The notes beneath the pieces were generated by a model, which made no database searches, was not told the DNA's origin, and saw nothing but the letters and a program-made list of their open reading frames with translations. From assembly GCF_000143415.4 (NCBI RefSeq), contig NW_003314280.1, positions 839,262-903,261 on the forward strand: 64,000 nucleotides of DNA, written 5' to 3'. A program made the position numbers and the translations under genes. Of the stretch, positions 11,766 through 23,671 are shown piece after piece (the first letter of the stretch is position 1; each line of letters opens with the position of its first letter). Origin of the DNA: Selaginella moellendorffii (Eukaryota; Streptophyta; Lycopodiopsida; Selaginellales; Selaginellaceae).

Positions 11766-13439
11766 ATGAGTCGTTCCAGCAGAACAATATACGTTGGCAA
11801 CCTTCCCGGTGATGTGCGAGAGAGTGAAATCGACGATTTGTTTTACAAGGTAAGACCCTTGTTTCGTTTTTATTTCGTCTAAAAATCTCATTTTTTTCTT
11901 CTTGCTGCAGTATGGGCGTATCTTAGATATCGATTTGAAGCTGCCCCCCAGGCCTCCTGGTTATGCTTTTATAGAGGTATTCAGCTGAAGCATTTGTCCT
12001 TTGCAGCTTACCAAAGTTTTTTGTTCTCGCTCTGTCAGTTTGACGATCCTCGGGATGCTGAAGACGCCATCAAAGCTAGAGATGGCTATGTTTTTGACGG
12101 CCACCGTTTGCGGGTATGCTAGAGCTTTGGATGTGGACTGACGGGCTTACTTTTACCCCACAGGTAGAATTTGCTCATAGTGGTGGTCGTGGTCATCCCT
12201 CTTATGGCGGTGATCGGCATAGCAATAGCTACCGTGGTGGTGGTGGTGGAGGGGGAGGCGGCGGTGGAGGCGGCCGCGGGGTTTCTAGGCGCTCAGAGTA
12301 CAGAGGTAGGATTTTTATTTTCTCTTGCTGTAAAAACTCACATTATTGTGCTGCAGTTGTAGTGACGGGTTTACCATCGTCGGCCTCCTGGCAGGATCTG
12401 AAAGTGAGACATTCTTTCCTGTCTTTTAGCCGATTAAACTTTGTCTGGTGTATAGGATCATATGCGTACAGCTGGAGATGTTTGTTTCGCTCAAGTTTTC
12501 CGGGAGTCGAATGGTAATGAATGCTCTTATTCTAGGCTTTTTGTTCTGACTTCCCTGACGACAGGAACCAGAGGCATTGTCGACTTTACAAACTATGATG
12601 ACATGAAAAACGCGGTATACATTCTTTCTTTTTGTACTTGTCAATGTTCTTATACTCTTCTTAACAGATACGAAAACTCGACGACACTGAGTTTCGCAAT
12701 CCTTTTTCGCATTCATACATTCGGGTGAGCTGCACATGCTTATTGTTTGTGTCATTGATTTGGAACGTGTTTTGTAGGTGAGGGAGGATAAATCGGGAGC
12801 AAAGCGGAGCACAAGCCGCAGCCGTAGCCGCAGCTGGAGTCGCGGCAGCCGTAGCCGCAGTCGGAGCCGCAGCCGCAGCAGGAGGTAGCGATCGAGTTTT
12901 CCTTTCTCTTAAACCGAACCTGTCTTGCAGTGCGAAAAGCCGGTCGAGGTCGAAGAGTAGATCTCGCTCCCCAGCGCGTCGATCCCGCTCGCCAGTGCGT
13001 CGCTCTCGCTCGCGCTCGGCATCACGCTCTCCTGCGCGGAATGAGCTTTCAAGGTATAAGTTAAACTTTATTCGGAGACATTGTTCCTTGGTGGTATTCT
13101 CACGGTGGTGATTGTCTCAGATCAAAGTCGCCAGTTGTGAAGCGTAAATCAACGTCTCGCTCCCGCTCTCGCTCGCGGTCACGATCGCCTACACCCCGGG
13201 TAAGCCGATAGTTTAAAGGTTCGTTGAGGCGAGAACGATCGATTTGTCTCTGGCAGGCACAAGACACGGCTGCAAACAACAAATCCGGCAGCCCAAACGG
13301 ACGCGGTAGTCCCAGTCCCAGCAGGAGCCCCAGCCCCAAGCCCGAGAACAACAACATCGCCACCGAGGAGAACGACACAGTCATGAACGATAAGTCGCCT
13401 GGTGCTCGGAGCCCATCACCCGTTTCGGAGGGTGCTTAA
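11766..13439 (+). CDS. SR34: SR splicing factor, SF2/ASF (SR30/SR34) type
   Basis: Twelve exons (11766-11849, 11911-11976, 12039-12113, 12164-12305, 12357-12403, 12456-12513, 12565-12614, 12668-12724, 12778-12884, 12931-13053, 13121-13199, 13257-13439) encode 356 residues. RRM1 has RNP2 (IYVGNL) and RNP1-like (GYAFIEF) motifs. A glycine hinge with a run of 13 Gly follows. RRM2 is the pseudo-RRM, whose invariant SWQDLKDH is formed across the exon 5/6 junction. The C-terminus is an RS domain ([24 protein letters not shown]) with an SP-rich tail. These nuclear proteins bind exonic enhancers, recruit U1 and U2AF, and are commonly autoregulated by alternative splicing. The long 5'UTR intron is consistent with such control. 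Confidence 0.93.
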
Positions 13440-13722
13440 ATCTAATCTCAAGAGCAAGGAACAAGCAAGCAAGCAAGCAAGAAGAAAAACAATTTTTCTA
13501 ACTGTTGTAGAATACATATGCTTTTTTTTATTTTATTTTTATCAATCTGGATTCGATGTTTGTGTGCTATCGTTGTTTCGAAATAGAGACTAAGGCATAA
13601 AACTCGACAGTTGACGAAGGTTAGATAATCGATCCGGTTCCCAAGATGTACAAATCGACTTTACCAATGGATCCTCGAAAGAAGTGTGAGAAAAAAAAAT
13701 ATCGAGAGAGAGAACTTGGTTT

Positions 13723-15121
13723 TCAGACAATGGCAATGGCTTCTTCGAGGACTGGAGTGACGCTGCTCACTGGAGCCTGCGAATCCGGCGAGGGCCTCAA
13801 ATGCCATCTATACGGGTCATCCGGAGCTAAAACCTTAGGAACTGGATGACTGCTAACGGGCTCGCTCAGGCTTTCATACTCCTTCTTGAGATAGTAGCCC
13901 CACTTCACTTGTATTCCTAGCCTGCCAAAGTAAACATCTTGAGTAGCGAGAAACTTTGGTGGCAGCGTACCATGCGACAAACGAGATGCCAATGACTGTG
14001 GTGAATGAAAGTGCTACTCGGTCATCCGAGAACTTGATGAACCTGCATTTTAGAGAAGAGAGTTATCAAAGCAGCATTACACCGTGGAAAAACATACCCC
14101 ATAGTGCACAGCAATGCGAGAAAGAATGACACACCTGCAGGAAAGGACTCGACGTAAACCACTCGTCTCAAGTGAGTGACGACGAAATACCCCAGAAGAA
14201 GAGAGAGAACGCAGTGTTCCAGTAGTCTTTGCACCTGCAACGAAGCAAACCAGGTGTGTCAAACACTAGGCTTTTGGATTGAGATATGACTACCTGGCCG
14301 CCCAGAAGTTTTGAAACGTCCGGGAGGGAACGGGAGGGGGTTGCGACGGAGCAGCCGATTCAGCATAGGAATGGCACAGGGCCATGAATTCTTCCTCGGC
14401 ATGCTCGGAAACAAACGACTTTCCCATCCGGAGAATGCATCCGAGGAGATAGACGCAAATAATCGTCGAAGTTGTCATCAAAGTTGGCTGAAAGGTTTCT
14501 TAGAATCAACCAAAGCTAAGATGTGTCTCAAAAGCACAAAAGACTTACAACGATGGCTGTACAGATCGCGTAAGGCATCAAGCGTCCCTGTCAAAAGGAA
14601 GTGTCACAGAAAGAAAAGGATGTAGGTAGAAAACTTTATCGCTTTTACCGCACGGATGGATTTTGGTGTGTTGAATTCGACCGGGGCCGTCATGGTGAAG
14701 CTCGTCACCAGTCCAGTGATCCAGCTCAACGATCGCAAATGCTCAGATTTTTCTTCCACATCTCGCCTGTTTAGCTCGGAAAATCTGTGCAAAATTCCAT
14801 CTCTTCCTCCAACACTTCACAAAAGAAGAAACACTCGCCTTGACCACACGTATCGCGAATTCTCGATTCTCCGCTGCTTCATATCCTCCTCCCTCCACCT
14901 GAAAATCGAAGCTCAAATCGATCCGAGCGATCAGAACATACGATTCACCTGTGCATTTCTTCCCGGAACGCGGCCTCCTCGGCGCGGGCCTCGATCTCCT
15001 CGGCCCGAAGCTCCATATCCTCCGCCCGCCAGGCGCGATCCTCCTCTCTCCAAGCCCTCTCTCGCTCCCTCCATTCCCTCACGAGCCATGTATCCAGAGC
15101 GCTCAGCCCAACGTACGCCAT
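13723..15121 (-). CDS. ORAI-like calcium channel candidate
   Basis: Minus-strand exons 14949-15121, 14839-14898, 14649-14784, 14549-14587, 14294-14487, 14191-14234, 14098-14134, 13971-14042 and 13723-13921 join in phase to 317 residues. The exon 2/3 junction needs a GC-AG intron (AAG, then GCGAGT) and is the least certain. Layout: a charged N-terminal coiled coil (residues 20-85, repeated WREED and RAEE) is followed by a cytosolic helix and TM1 LSWITGLVTSFTMTAPVEFN. The acidic residue of the VEF motif sits where ORAI1 has its E106 selectivity-filter glutamate (AMVEV). TM2 follows (RLMPYAICTAI then STIICVYLLGCILRMG), then a Pro loop, TM3 (FFWGVSFFLALLCTMGFIKF, compare LLCWVKF of ORAI1), TM4 and a C-terminal helix (KWGYYLKKEYESL). 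ORAI channels carry store-operated Ca2+ entry. Homologues are reported in algae, mosses and lycophytes. Channel activity here is inferred. Confidence 0.6.
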
Positions 15122-15461
15122 TTACTCCAAAAACCCTAAAATCTCGAAACGTTGACTTCTTCTGGTCAAAGTATCATAACTGGGATATTCCCTATTACAT
15201 TAAAGCCATTTGCCTCCCAAACTTTCAAACCTTGGGCGGGACAAATGGCCCGATCCGAGGGCCCAGATGCTGCCAACCGGTCTGGCTGCATCTCGACCGC
15301 CGGATCGCGGCCTTAAGCTCCGGCTGTGGAGCTTGTTTTTCCCCATCCCTAATCTTCCGGATTGCGGGGCTGGGCGCTCTCAATGCTGCGGGGCAGATCG
15401 GTGCCTCGATTGACGCGCTGTGATTAGGCATAGCAAGGATCGTCTCAGGTATTCTGGAAGA

Positions 15462-17358
15462 ATGTCGAGCGATGGGGCGGATCGGAGGCTGCGGAGCCGG
15501 ACCAGCTCGTGGACTGGATCTCAGAAGAGCGCGGGGCAGTCGTCCCAGCCAAGATTGGCGTCCAAGCGAGCGGCATTGGACGATGGTCGGGCTTGGAGCA
15601 GCGGCGGCAGCAGCAGCAGCAGCGCCGTTACGGCGCTTTCCCAGGGCAAGAAGCGGGCGGCATTGTCGAGCCTCTCCAACTCGGCCAACGTCCCAGCCAT
15701 GCGAGCTACAGTGACCCCGAAATCCCAGGTTCTTCTTTTTTCCCTGTCTGTTCGTTTGTTCGTGGGCTTACTTTTAAGAGGGTGTGACTCTTTGTTGTGT
15801 AGATTGTGGTTACAAAGCCAAAGTCTCGTGGGCTTCACGAGAAGAAGGCCTCGAAGAAAGTCTCCAAGCCCGTCGTCAAGGCTGTGGCGATTGAATCGGT
15901 GCCAGACAAGAGTGATAGTGTAGCTGAGGTGGGGGTGGAGAATCTGGAGTCCCCGGCTGTGAAGGCTGACCCTCAAGCTGTCCTCTCTCTTGAACGAAAG
16001 ACCGTCCAGAGTTTGTACATTTCGAGGGAGCCCAAAGAGACCGGTAAGTTGTTTCTCGACCGTCAACTATTGTAATGTCGATTGCTTTTCGAGTGTAGAA
16101 TTGCAGCAGGGAGTTGCAAGCAGCAATTCCATTGATGCGTTGAAGGACATCGATGCTGGGATCAAGGATCCACAGATGTGTGGGCTATATGCTACAGACA
16201 TATACCAGCATCTTCGAATGGCTGAGGTATGAAATAGTTCTGGTTGATAGTTCGTAGTAAGCCTTCAGCCTTGTAGCTCAAGAGGAGGCCGTCGACGAAC
16301 TTCATGGAATTCATACAACAAGATATCAACCCCGGTATGCGAGGGATACTTGTAGACTGGCTTGTGGAGGTAAAGTCTCTCGTTCTGATTCATCGATTAA
16401 TTTGAGTGCTTTCACAGGTTGCTGAAGAGTATAAACTGGTTCCAGACACGCTATACCTTACTGTGTCCTACATCGATCGCTTCCTTTCTGCGAACGTCGT
16501 CAGTCGGCAACGGTTACAGCTGCTGGGAGTCTCTTGCATGCTTATTGCGTCGTAAGTATTATCCGATCAAATGGTGGATAATAAACATTATTTTTCAGGA
16601 AGTACGAGGAGATATGTGCGCCCCAGGTGGAGGAATTCTGCTATATCACCGATAACACGTACTCAAAGTCGGAGGTCGTAGATTGATCTGTACTTCGCTC
16701 TTTTCATACGCTAACTGTGTTGTGTAATCAGCTCGTTGACATGGAGAGGCAAGTGCTCTGCCAGTTGCGGTTTGAGCTCACAACTCCGACAATTAAGACA
16801 TTCATCCGACGATTTATGAGGGCTGCTCAGGCAGCGTACCAGGTTTGTCTTTCGATAGCAAGTGTTGCTAATTCGAATTGAGTTAAAATTTAGGAACCAT
16901 CTCTTCAGCTGGAGTTTCTTGGAAATTATCTAGCAGAACTTAGTCTTGTGGAGTACAGCTTCTTAAAATACATGCCGTCGATGATTGCTGCATCAGCCGT
17001 TTTCCTGGCGAGGCTTACTCATAATCCTGCGGCAAAGCCTTGGGTGAGTGTTACAAGCTTCCGCTATTAAAGCTTAACTGTCACTGTGTTTGCATTGCAG
17101 GATGCAACATTGTCTCGTTACACCCGCTACAAAGCCTCGGAATTGTCAGAATGTGTGGCTGATATGTATGATCTACAGCGGAACATCAAAGGCTGCGGAC
17201 TGCCAGCAACTAGAGAAAAATACAAGCAACACAAGGTAAGCTTGCTTTTGTAAATAAAAACCACATGCAAACTATCTATCTCGTCCTGGCAGTTCAAGTG
17301 TGTCTCAAGTTTGCAACCCCCGGTTTTGGCTCCCGAACACTTTCAAGACGACGTGTAG
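15462..17358 (+). CDS. CYCA: A-type cyclin, copy 1
   Basis: Ten exons (15462-15728, 15803-16043, 16099-16226, 16277-16369, 16418-16551, 16599-16674, 16732-16842, 16894-17043, 17101-17235, 17293-17358) encode 466 residues. The N-terminus carries a destruction box (RAALSSLSN, RxxLxxxxN), used for APC/C-mediated proteolysis. The cyclin box begins with [20 protein letters not shown] and [34 protein letters not shown] and [20 protein letters not shown] follow. A second cyclin fold ([19 protein letters not shown]) and FKCV near the end complete an A-type mitotic cyclin that would bind CDKA through S and G2/M. A convergent LTP gene lies 200 bp downstream. The same gene pair recurs at 24.6-27.1 kb. 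Confidence 0.93.
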
Positions 17359-17560
17359 AAATAAGCCACCACGCTCGAGCTCGAGCTTCTATCCTGTGCT
17401 CCCAGAAATGCGAGGAGGAGCCGTCTGTAAACTACAGAACCTTATAAATTATCACGAAAGCTCCTTTTATTTCGGTAAAACAGGCTGCGTTACATAGGTA
17501 CTTATAAGAACACTACTGTGAATTCGACTTAGACAACGTCCCAAAGATCGTTTGCGCCTC

Positions 17561-17975
17561 TTAACGAGAGAACGTCAGTGCTAGAAAGAAAGAACAGACA
17601 GAACAGTGAGACAACGAACGAGAACTACGAGACAGGAGAAGCAAAGAGTGGAAACCATCTCATCTTACCTCCACACTTTTTTGGAAGCGTTACTTTGCAG
17701 GACGCTGCCATGGACTTGATGCGAGCGACATTGACTGCCGTGGCAGACGTGACGAGGTAGCAGCAAGAGACTGGAGCAGCTTTGATGGCCTTGCAACACG
17801 GCAGATGAGGAGGGCCAGTGCCAATGTAGTCACTGTAACAATTGGTGAGGAGACTCGCGGCGACGTTGTTACAAACATTCGGAGGAGGAAGAGCCGACTC
17901 GACTTTGAGAAGCAGCAACAGCACTAGTGACACTAGCAGGATCAAGACGTTGCTAAGGTACTCTTTTCCTTCCAT
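17561..17975 (-). CDS. Non-specific lipid-transfer protein-like, atypical cysteine spacing
   Basis: Exon 1 is 17669-17975 and a 20-nt last exon is 17561-17580, joined through a donor directly after the eighth-cysteine codon region; 108 residues. A signal peptide (VLILLVSLVLLLLLKVESA) precedes eight cysteines in the order C, C, CC, CC, C, C (VCNN, NCYS, PCCKA, SCCYL, ASCK, KKCG). The normal prolamin-superfamily pattern has CxC in the third cluster; here the two are adjacent (SCC). LTPs are secreted, carry lipids in a helical cavity and contribute to cuticle or defence. The second exon choice (ending ALTFSR) is by analogy with the three other LTP genes here. Confidence 0.75.
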
Positions 17976-19090
17976 CTCTCACAGCCTCTTTTGTTTTCAT
18001 GTTTTTGCAGTGTCCGAAATTTATGGTGAAGGGGGTGACGAGGAAAACAATGCTGAGTGTTCGAGCTTTTATTATTTTTGTTTGATTTATGCTTGCTTTG
18101 AATACTTGTCGAGAGCCAGAATAATATCGTAAAGCAAGCTAAACACGAGTTACAAACGAACTCAAATGAAAACCAACAAAAACAAACGAAGACAAACAAA
18201 AACATGTGGCAGCTCGTGAAATACTTTTGAGCAGTGTTTCTAGAATATTCACTCACATCTTTGGGGCATCTATGGCGCCATTCTTATGGGATAATCACCT
18301 TTGTGGCACAACTGACTGCAGAGCGATCTTTCTGTAGAGGAGCTGCATCTTTGTGGAGATGCCTATGGACATGAAATTGGCATACTTAGCGGAAAATGAC
18401 ATTAGATTTCATCTTCCACAAAGAAGAGTTAGCAAGGTAGGCTTTTGCCTTTGAGACAAGACTCCAAGGAAACCAAACATGGAAGGATACCTTGCCTTCA
18501 GCTCTAGATGCAAATTCCTTGCCTTATTCCCAGGAGATTGGAAGGATAGTATATACTTCACTCCTACTCTTCACCCCATGTTTACAATTTTTTCATGGAG
18601 ACCGAGCTCATAAGACTTGTTCTCGGTGGTGAAGTAGAAGTTTTTTATGACAGTTGCGGCTGGTGAAGTCGAAGCCACCACTATAAATCAAAGAGCTTGA
18701 CTTCGTCGCAAGAATCAAAGGTGATTTAAAACTCATGGTCATGGTGGGGACGTGTAAGATTTGATGGTGGTAAGTGTATTGTCCATGATGCTACCAGGAA
18801 GAAGACAACTCATCATGGGCGAGGCAATGCTACAGCTATTGTTACTAGAGCTAGACTAGAGGTGGTAAAGCTAGAACCACCAAAGCTCTAGACTAAGAAC
18901 TTAGCTCAAACTTGAGTTGCCCCATCCCCCAGAGTACTTCACCAAAAATTTCCACCTGAGTTCTGTGACTCTCCATCACTGCTTTGCACTCAGCTGTGCC
19001 ATGGAGGTGATTAGAAGAATGGACAGTATTAATGGGCTATATAGATGCCCCAATGTCTAAAAAAGCTGCCACTTAATTCGTTTGTCTTCA

Positions 19091-19116
19091 TTTGATTTGA
19101 TTTGATTTGATTTGAT
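19091..19116. repeat. TTTGA pentamer microsatellite
   Basis: Five tandem TTTGA units, flanked by related GAATTCG/TTTGTCTT words. It lies in intergenic DNA. Confidence 0.8.
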
Positions 19117-19499
19117 TTTGTCTGAATTCCCTTGAATTCGTTTCAATTCTTTTGTCTTTTTCTGTAATTCGCTTTTAACTTGGTTTACAAATTGCAATTA
19201 TAGTGGAAACTCTTTAAGGGATTGTTTCATGGTTTCAGCCAATCAAACAATCAAACAAGAGATTCTTATCTTATAGCTTGCAAGTCATGAGATAAAAGAG
19301 TACTTTATTTTACTTAACCTTTAAAAATTTTAACCTTTATAATCCATAGTTTTCTGACAATCCAATGTTATACAATAAACATGGGCTGTAAACATGATTT
19401 AAATTAGTATCAAAACATCTATAATTACAAAGGAATTAGAAAATGTTTAAGATTAAAAAATATTCTAGGATATACTTGAATATATTAGGTATTTACATA

Positions 19500-20190
19500 C
19501 TTAAATTACTAATGTGAGGGCCAAGTATCTAAATACTTGTGGGTATAACCTACGTGGTGTTTAATAATCTCCAAGAATTTGAATGTAGGGCCCATATATT
19601 CGTATCTTATTGGTATGCCCCTCTTAAAGCTGGGAGCCACTTTGTCTAAGGTCGCAGCTCCTCCATGCAATCTGTATATTGGTAGACTACATAGCCAAAA
19701 GGTGACAGTTTTTGTTTCTATAAGATTAATCACTAGTCTTGTGTAATTGAAAAACCAAGCAAGTAACTCAAGCTGTTCTGTAGTACTATGCAGGTGGAAG
19801 CTAGAAATAGCAAATCATCCACATAGAGTAGCATGTATAAATATAATCCGGCCATTTGTATCTTTGAGAGGTGGTTATCAATGAACAACACTTCAATTGC
19901 GCTGATGTAAAGGCTAAGGAGACAGTCACAAAATCAGCGAGGATGACTACGTACCTGTCAAAAACTTTTTTAAAGTGTACGAAGCGACAAAGCAAACGCT
20001 TGCCATTCACCATCATCCTTTCACGTATGGTACGAAGCATGATGAGGTGGTCAGGACAATTGTATTGTGGTCAAAAACCCGCTTGCTCGTTTCCCATAGG
20101 TCTCACGCCATTTAACCAATTTCTTCTCGACCACAGGCGAAAAAGTTTCGAGAAGATGGGGGAAACAATAATCGTGCGGTAATCATCTCA
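19500..20190 (-). mobile_element. Degenerate non-LTR (LINE) reverse transcriptase fragment
   Basis: The minus strand reads successive reverse-transcriptase blocks with stops and frame changes between them. They are YRTIIVSPIFSKLF, GNEQAGF followed by the RT fingers block (NCPDHLIMLRTIRERM), LLCRFVHFKKVFDRY (block of the type FVDFKKAFD) and YVDDLLFLASTC, the eroded catalytic YxDD. A downstream stretch reads KTVTFW, then YEYMGPTF, like the LINE K-T-V-F and YLG motifs. The order is that of LINE RT. No endonuclease domain, poly(A) tail or target-site duplication was found. Confidence 0.65.
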
Positions 20191-20838
20191 TCTCTTAAAA
20201 CTTTTATTTTGGCCATGGCCCCAGCACACAAATGCGAGCTCATGTAGTTAGCCTAGTTAGCTTAACCAATCAGTAAACTAGATTATGCCAACGTTTTATT
20301 CAGAAAGGTTGAGGCCGAAACGATCTAGACTCGATGATGTAGAATTCCCACCATGCTAAAACTCAGGAGTTCCGAAACAAGCTCGAAAGATTGTCTCCCA
20401 GGACTGCGATGCACTCCACATAGACGCACCACAATGCACCCCATGGATAGAGCATTCAGCTGGAAGTCTTGAAGTTCCATAGCCGCAGCTCAGTGTCACT
20501 GGGATCAAAGCGAGGCCACTCCAGCCGCAAGAGACGAGCGCGTAGCCAGCCGTGAAGGAGCCAATGCCTGCCACAAATGCGGGCGAAATTATAGAATGGG
20601 AGAGTTTCTTTTAACATTGTGCCTTGTGGAGAGTTTGGGAGGAATTGGAGTCTTTGTATTGAGATTTTGAAGAAAAAAAATGGCGGCTGATGGACGATGC
20701 TTGTGAGTGGAAGGACAAATGCTCTTGGAGCTTTTGCATGGACTTATGGTAGAAAACAAGATTACTTATCACCGTTTTAATATAGAGTCCAATGTCACCA
20801 TTGGCGGTGCTGATTTCTAGGGTTTGGCGTGCGCTGGC

Positions 20839-23671
20839 ATGGCACCGTCCAGCGAGAGGACGCCATTGCTAGAGCAGCAGCAGCAGCAATTGAATGGTGC
20901 TCCATCGGTAAGATTCTGGCAATTCTCCGGCCAGGTAGAGGCAGCTGAGATTGTGGATTCATTCTTGTGAAGGGGGCGAAGGCTGCTCGTGCTCGATCAG
21001 ACCTTGAGAGCGGGGATGTCCAGGTAGTCTTGAGCTGAGTTTCTCGTGTTTGCGATGACAACTCTTCGTTTTCCAGGCAGAGAATGTGGGGTTTGGGCGA
21101 ATCCTTCGACTGGTAAAAAAGTTCTTCGAGCTTGCAAGACTCAAATGCTTTGTTCTTTGGTGTTTTTTCTTCACAGGCTCGGCCAGAGTCGGGGATGCTG
21201 GCGCTCGCAACGTTTTCTCTCGTGATTTCCTCGCTATCAAATATTTTGCTGGTAAGGTGTCACTGGTTTTCCACTCGAGGTGATGACGCTGTTTGGCAGC
21301 CAAAATTTGCAGGGAACATCATCGACATTGTTACGCAGCACCCTGGCACTCCACAAGGACGCGCCGAAGCGCTGCACGAAGTCCATGGGATTATCATAGA
21401 AATCGTCGTTATAATTCTCGTCGGGTATGTCCTTTATGGGTTTGTGGTTTTCATCCAGTTTTTGCTGGTTTGCTGGCAGCACAGCCGCAACAATGCTGAG
21501 ATCTTACTTGTTCACCGCTGCAAGCGAGCGAGTTGTCGCTCGTTTGCGGAAGAACTTGTTCTCGCATCTCCTCTCGCAGGTAAGTAAGAGCATTGGCTAT
21601 GGTCAGCTAGAGATCTCACCATTTTACTTCAGGAAATTGCCTTCTTTGACGTGACAAGAACAGGAGAGCTCTTGAGTAGGCTCTCTGAAGACACTCAGAT
21701 AATAAAAAACGCCGCCACCGTCAACTTATCGGAGGGTCTACGAAGTTTAGGGACGTCACTGGTTGGCCTTGGATTCATGTTTGAGACGTCGTGGCGCCTT
21801 ACCCGTGTGTATGCTTTGTTTTGACACTCACTGAGTGGTCGGGAGTTTGTCTAATGTGCTCTTGTGGTCGCAGTGCTGGCGCTGGCGATTGTTCCAGCGA
21901 TTTCTTTCGGCGTCAGGGCATTCGGCCGCTACGTTAGAGAGCTCTCGCACAAAACGCAGGCGGCAGCTGCGGCTGCGGGCGCTATAGCAGAGGTAAGTGT
22001 TGCGTATCCGTGCGATTTAGGCTGATCAGCTTAATTGCGATGTTCCAGGAGGCGTTTGGAGCGGTGAGGACCGTTAGATCCTTTGCTCAAGAGAGCTACG
22101 AGTGCGCTCGTTATGGCGAGAAAGTGGACTACACGTTAAAGCTTGGAATTAGACGAGCCGTAAGTCTTTTATTGCTCCATGTTACGTTCCTAAACTTTTA
22201 AGAACTTTTCAGCTGGTTGGAGGAATTTTTGCCGGAACAGTTTCTGGTGCGTCTACACTTTCAATTGTTGCTGTTGTTGTGTATGGTGCAAACTTAACTC
22301 TGCACGATAAAATGACGACGGGATCACTCACGGCGTTTATACTCTACAGCCTCACCGGTGAGAGAGACTCTCAATACGTATTGCTCATTTGATTTTGCTC
22401 CGCCTTTGCAGTTGGAATGTCACTAGCTTCTTTGTCCGGGCTCTACACTACTGCCATGAAAGCCGCAGGAGCTAGCAGGCGTGTTTTTCAGCTTTTAGAC
22501 CGTGTGTCAACAATGCCCAAGTCCGGGAATACTTGTCCTATGAGGTAAGCCAGAGCGTATTTGCGAATGTTGTCACATCTGTAATTTATTTTCAGTGATT
22601 CCGAGGGAGAAGTTCAGCTGGTGGATGTTTGGTTTGCGTATCCATCCCGTCCAAAAGATTGGGTTCTTCAGGTATTAAAATCGTCTCTATCAGCATGAAA
22701 CCTGTGATTCCTTTTTATTTTCCGCAGGGCGTGAACCTTTGTTTGAAACCGGGAGCAAAAGTTGCTTTAGTTGGGCCAAGCGGTGGTGGGAAGGTAATTA
22801 ATCCTCCAAAAGTTTCGTAACTCCCAACTATAATGACTTTTGTTTGATGTAGACTACTATTGCTAACTTAGTAGAGAGATTTTACGATCCCCAGAAGGGA
22901 AAAGTTCTTTTCAACGGGGTGCCGTTGCCTGAAATAAGTCACCGGCATTTGCATAGAAAGGTACGTACAGTATATATAAAATATTCGCGCTCTAGATTTT
23001 CTCGTTCTTTATTCAGGTGAGTATTGTAAGCCAAGAGCCGGTGCTCTTTAATTGCACCATTGCCGAAAACATATGCTATGGGCTGGACGAGATCTCTCCT
23101 TCCGAGGAAATTCAAAGAGTATCTGTATGTTAATCGTATCATGCGCGAATTTTTGCTATAATTCACTGCACTTGTTTTGCAGATGATGGCCAATGCTCAC
23201 GAGTTCATCTGCAAATTCCCGGAGGGTTACGACACTCACGTTGGAGAACGAGGCGTACGACTCTCGGGAGGGCAGAAGCAGCGTATTGCCATCGCAAGAG
23301 CATTGCTGATGGATCCAAGAGTCCTTCTTTTGGACGAGGCAACGAGTGCACTTGATGCGGAGAGTGAGTTCCTAGTACAGGTAAGCAAGGCATTCTCAAA
23401 TCTTTGTCAAAGCAACTTCATGCTTTTTGTCTTGTCACTCTAGGATGCGATGGATCGTTTGATGAAAGGACGAACTGTCCTCGTGATCGCACACCGCTTG
23501 TCAACTGTCAAGAGCGCTGACACCGTAGCAGTAGTCACTGATGGGAAGATTGTGGAGAGCGGAACTCACGACACCTTGCTCGAGAGAAACGGGATCTACG
23601 CGGCACTAGTCAGGAGACAACTCCAGGGATCACAGAGAGAGCTTTCGCCGGACTTGGGAAATGGCATATAG
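20839..23671 (+). CDS. ABCB27: Half-size ABC transporter, ALS1/ABCB27 (TAP2-like) type
   Basis: Seventeen exons (20839-20907, 20973-21023, 21077-21112, 21177-21251, 21300-21424, 21480-21579, 21633-21804, 21874-21992, 22049-22159, 22213-22357, 22412-22544, 22596-22671, 22728-22793, 22853-22960, 23017-23124, 23183-23380, 23444-23671) encode 639 residues. One transmembrane domain ([46 protein letters not shown]-type [16 protein letters not shown]) is followed by one nucleotide-binding domain. Walker A is GPSGGGKT, with the codon for T after an intron; also present are the Q-loop VSQEP, signature LSGGQKQR, Walker B VLLLDEA and switch IAHRLS. Arabidopsis ALS1 is a tonoplast half-transporter needed for internal aluminium tolerance; barley IDI7 and TAP relatives belong to the same class. 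The exon 2 acceptor (20973 or 20982) is uncertain. Confidence 0.9.

Larger units (their letters stand above)
17976..20838. other. Intergenic block with retroelement debris
   Basis: No intact gene is seen. Degenerate LINE reverse-transcriptase sequence lies at about 19500-20190 on the minus strand, and five TTTGA units at 19091-19116. A minus-strand stretch at 20356-20574 is open (AGIGSFTAGYALVSCGW) but begins without an ATG and matches nothing I know. Imperfect inverted words such as ATCTTTGTGG recur at 18250-18360. The last 200 bp should hold the promoter of the ABC transporter gene. Confidence 0.5.

Noticed and set aside
20356-20574. Possible small protein on the minus strand (AGIGSFTAGYALVSCGW)
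   Set aside because: Begins with GTG, has no upstream in-frame ATG and no recognised family; kept only as a note in the intergenic entry.
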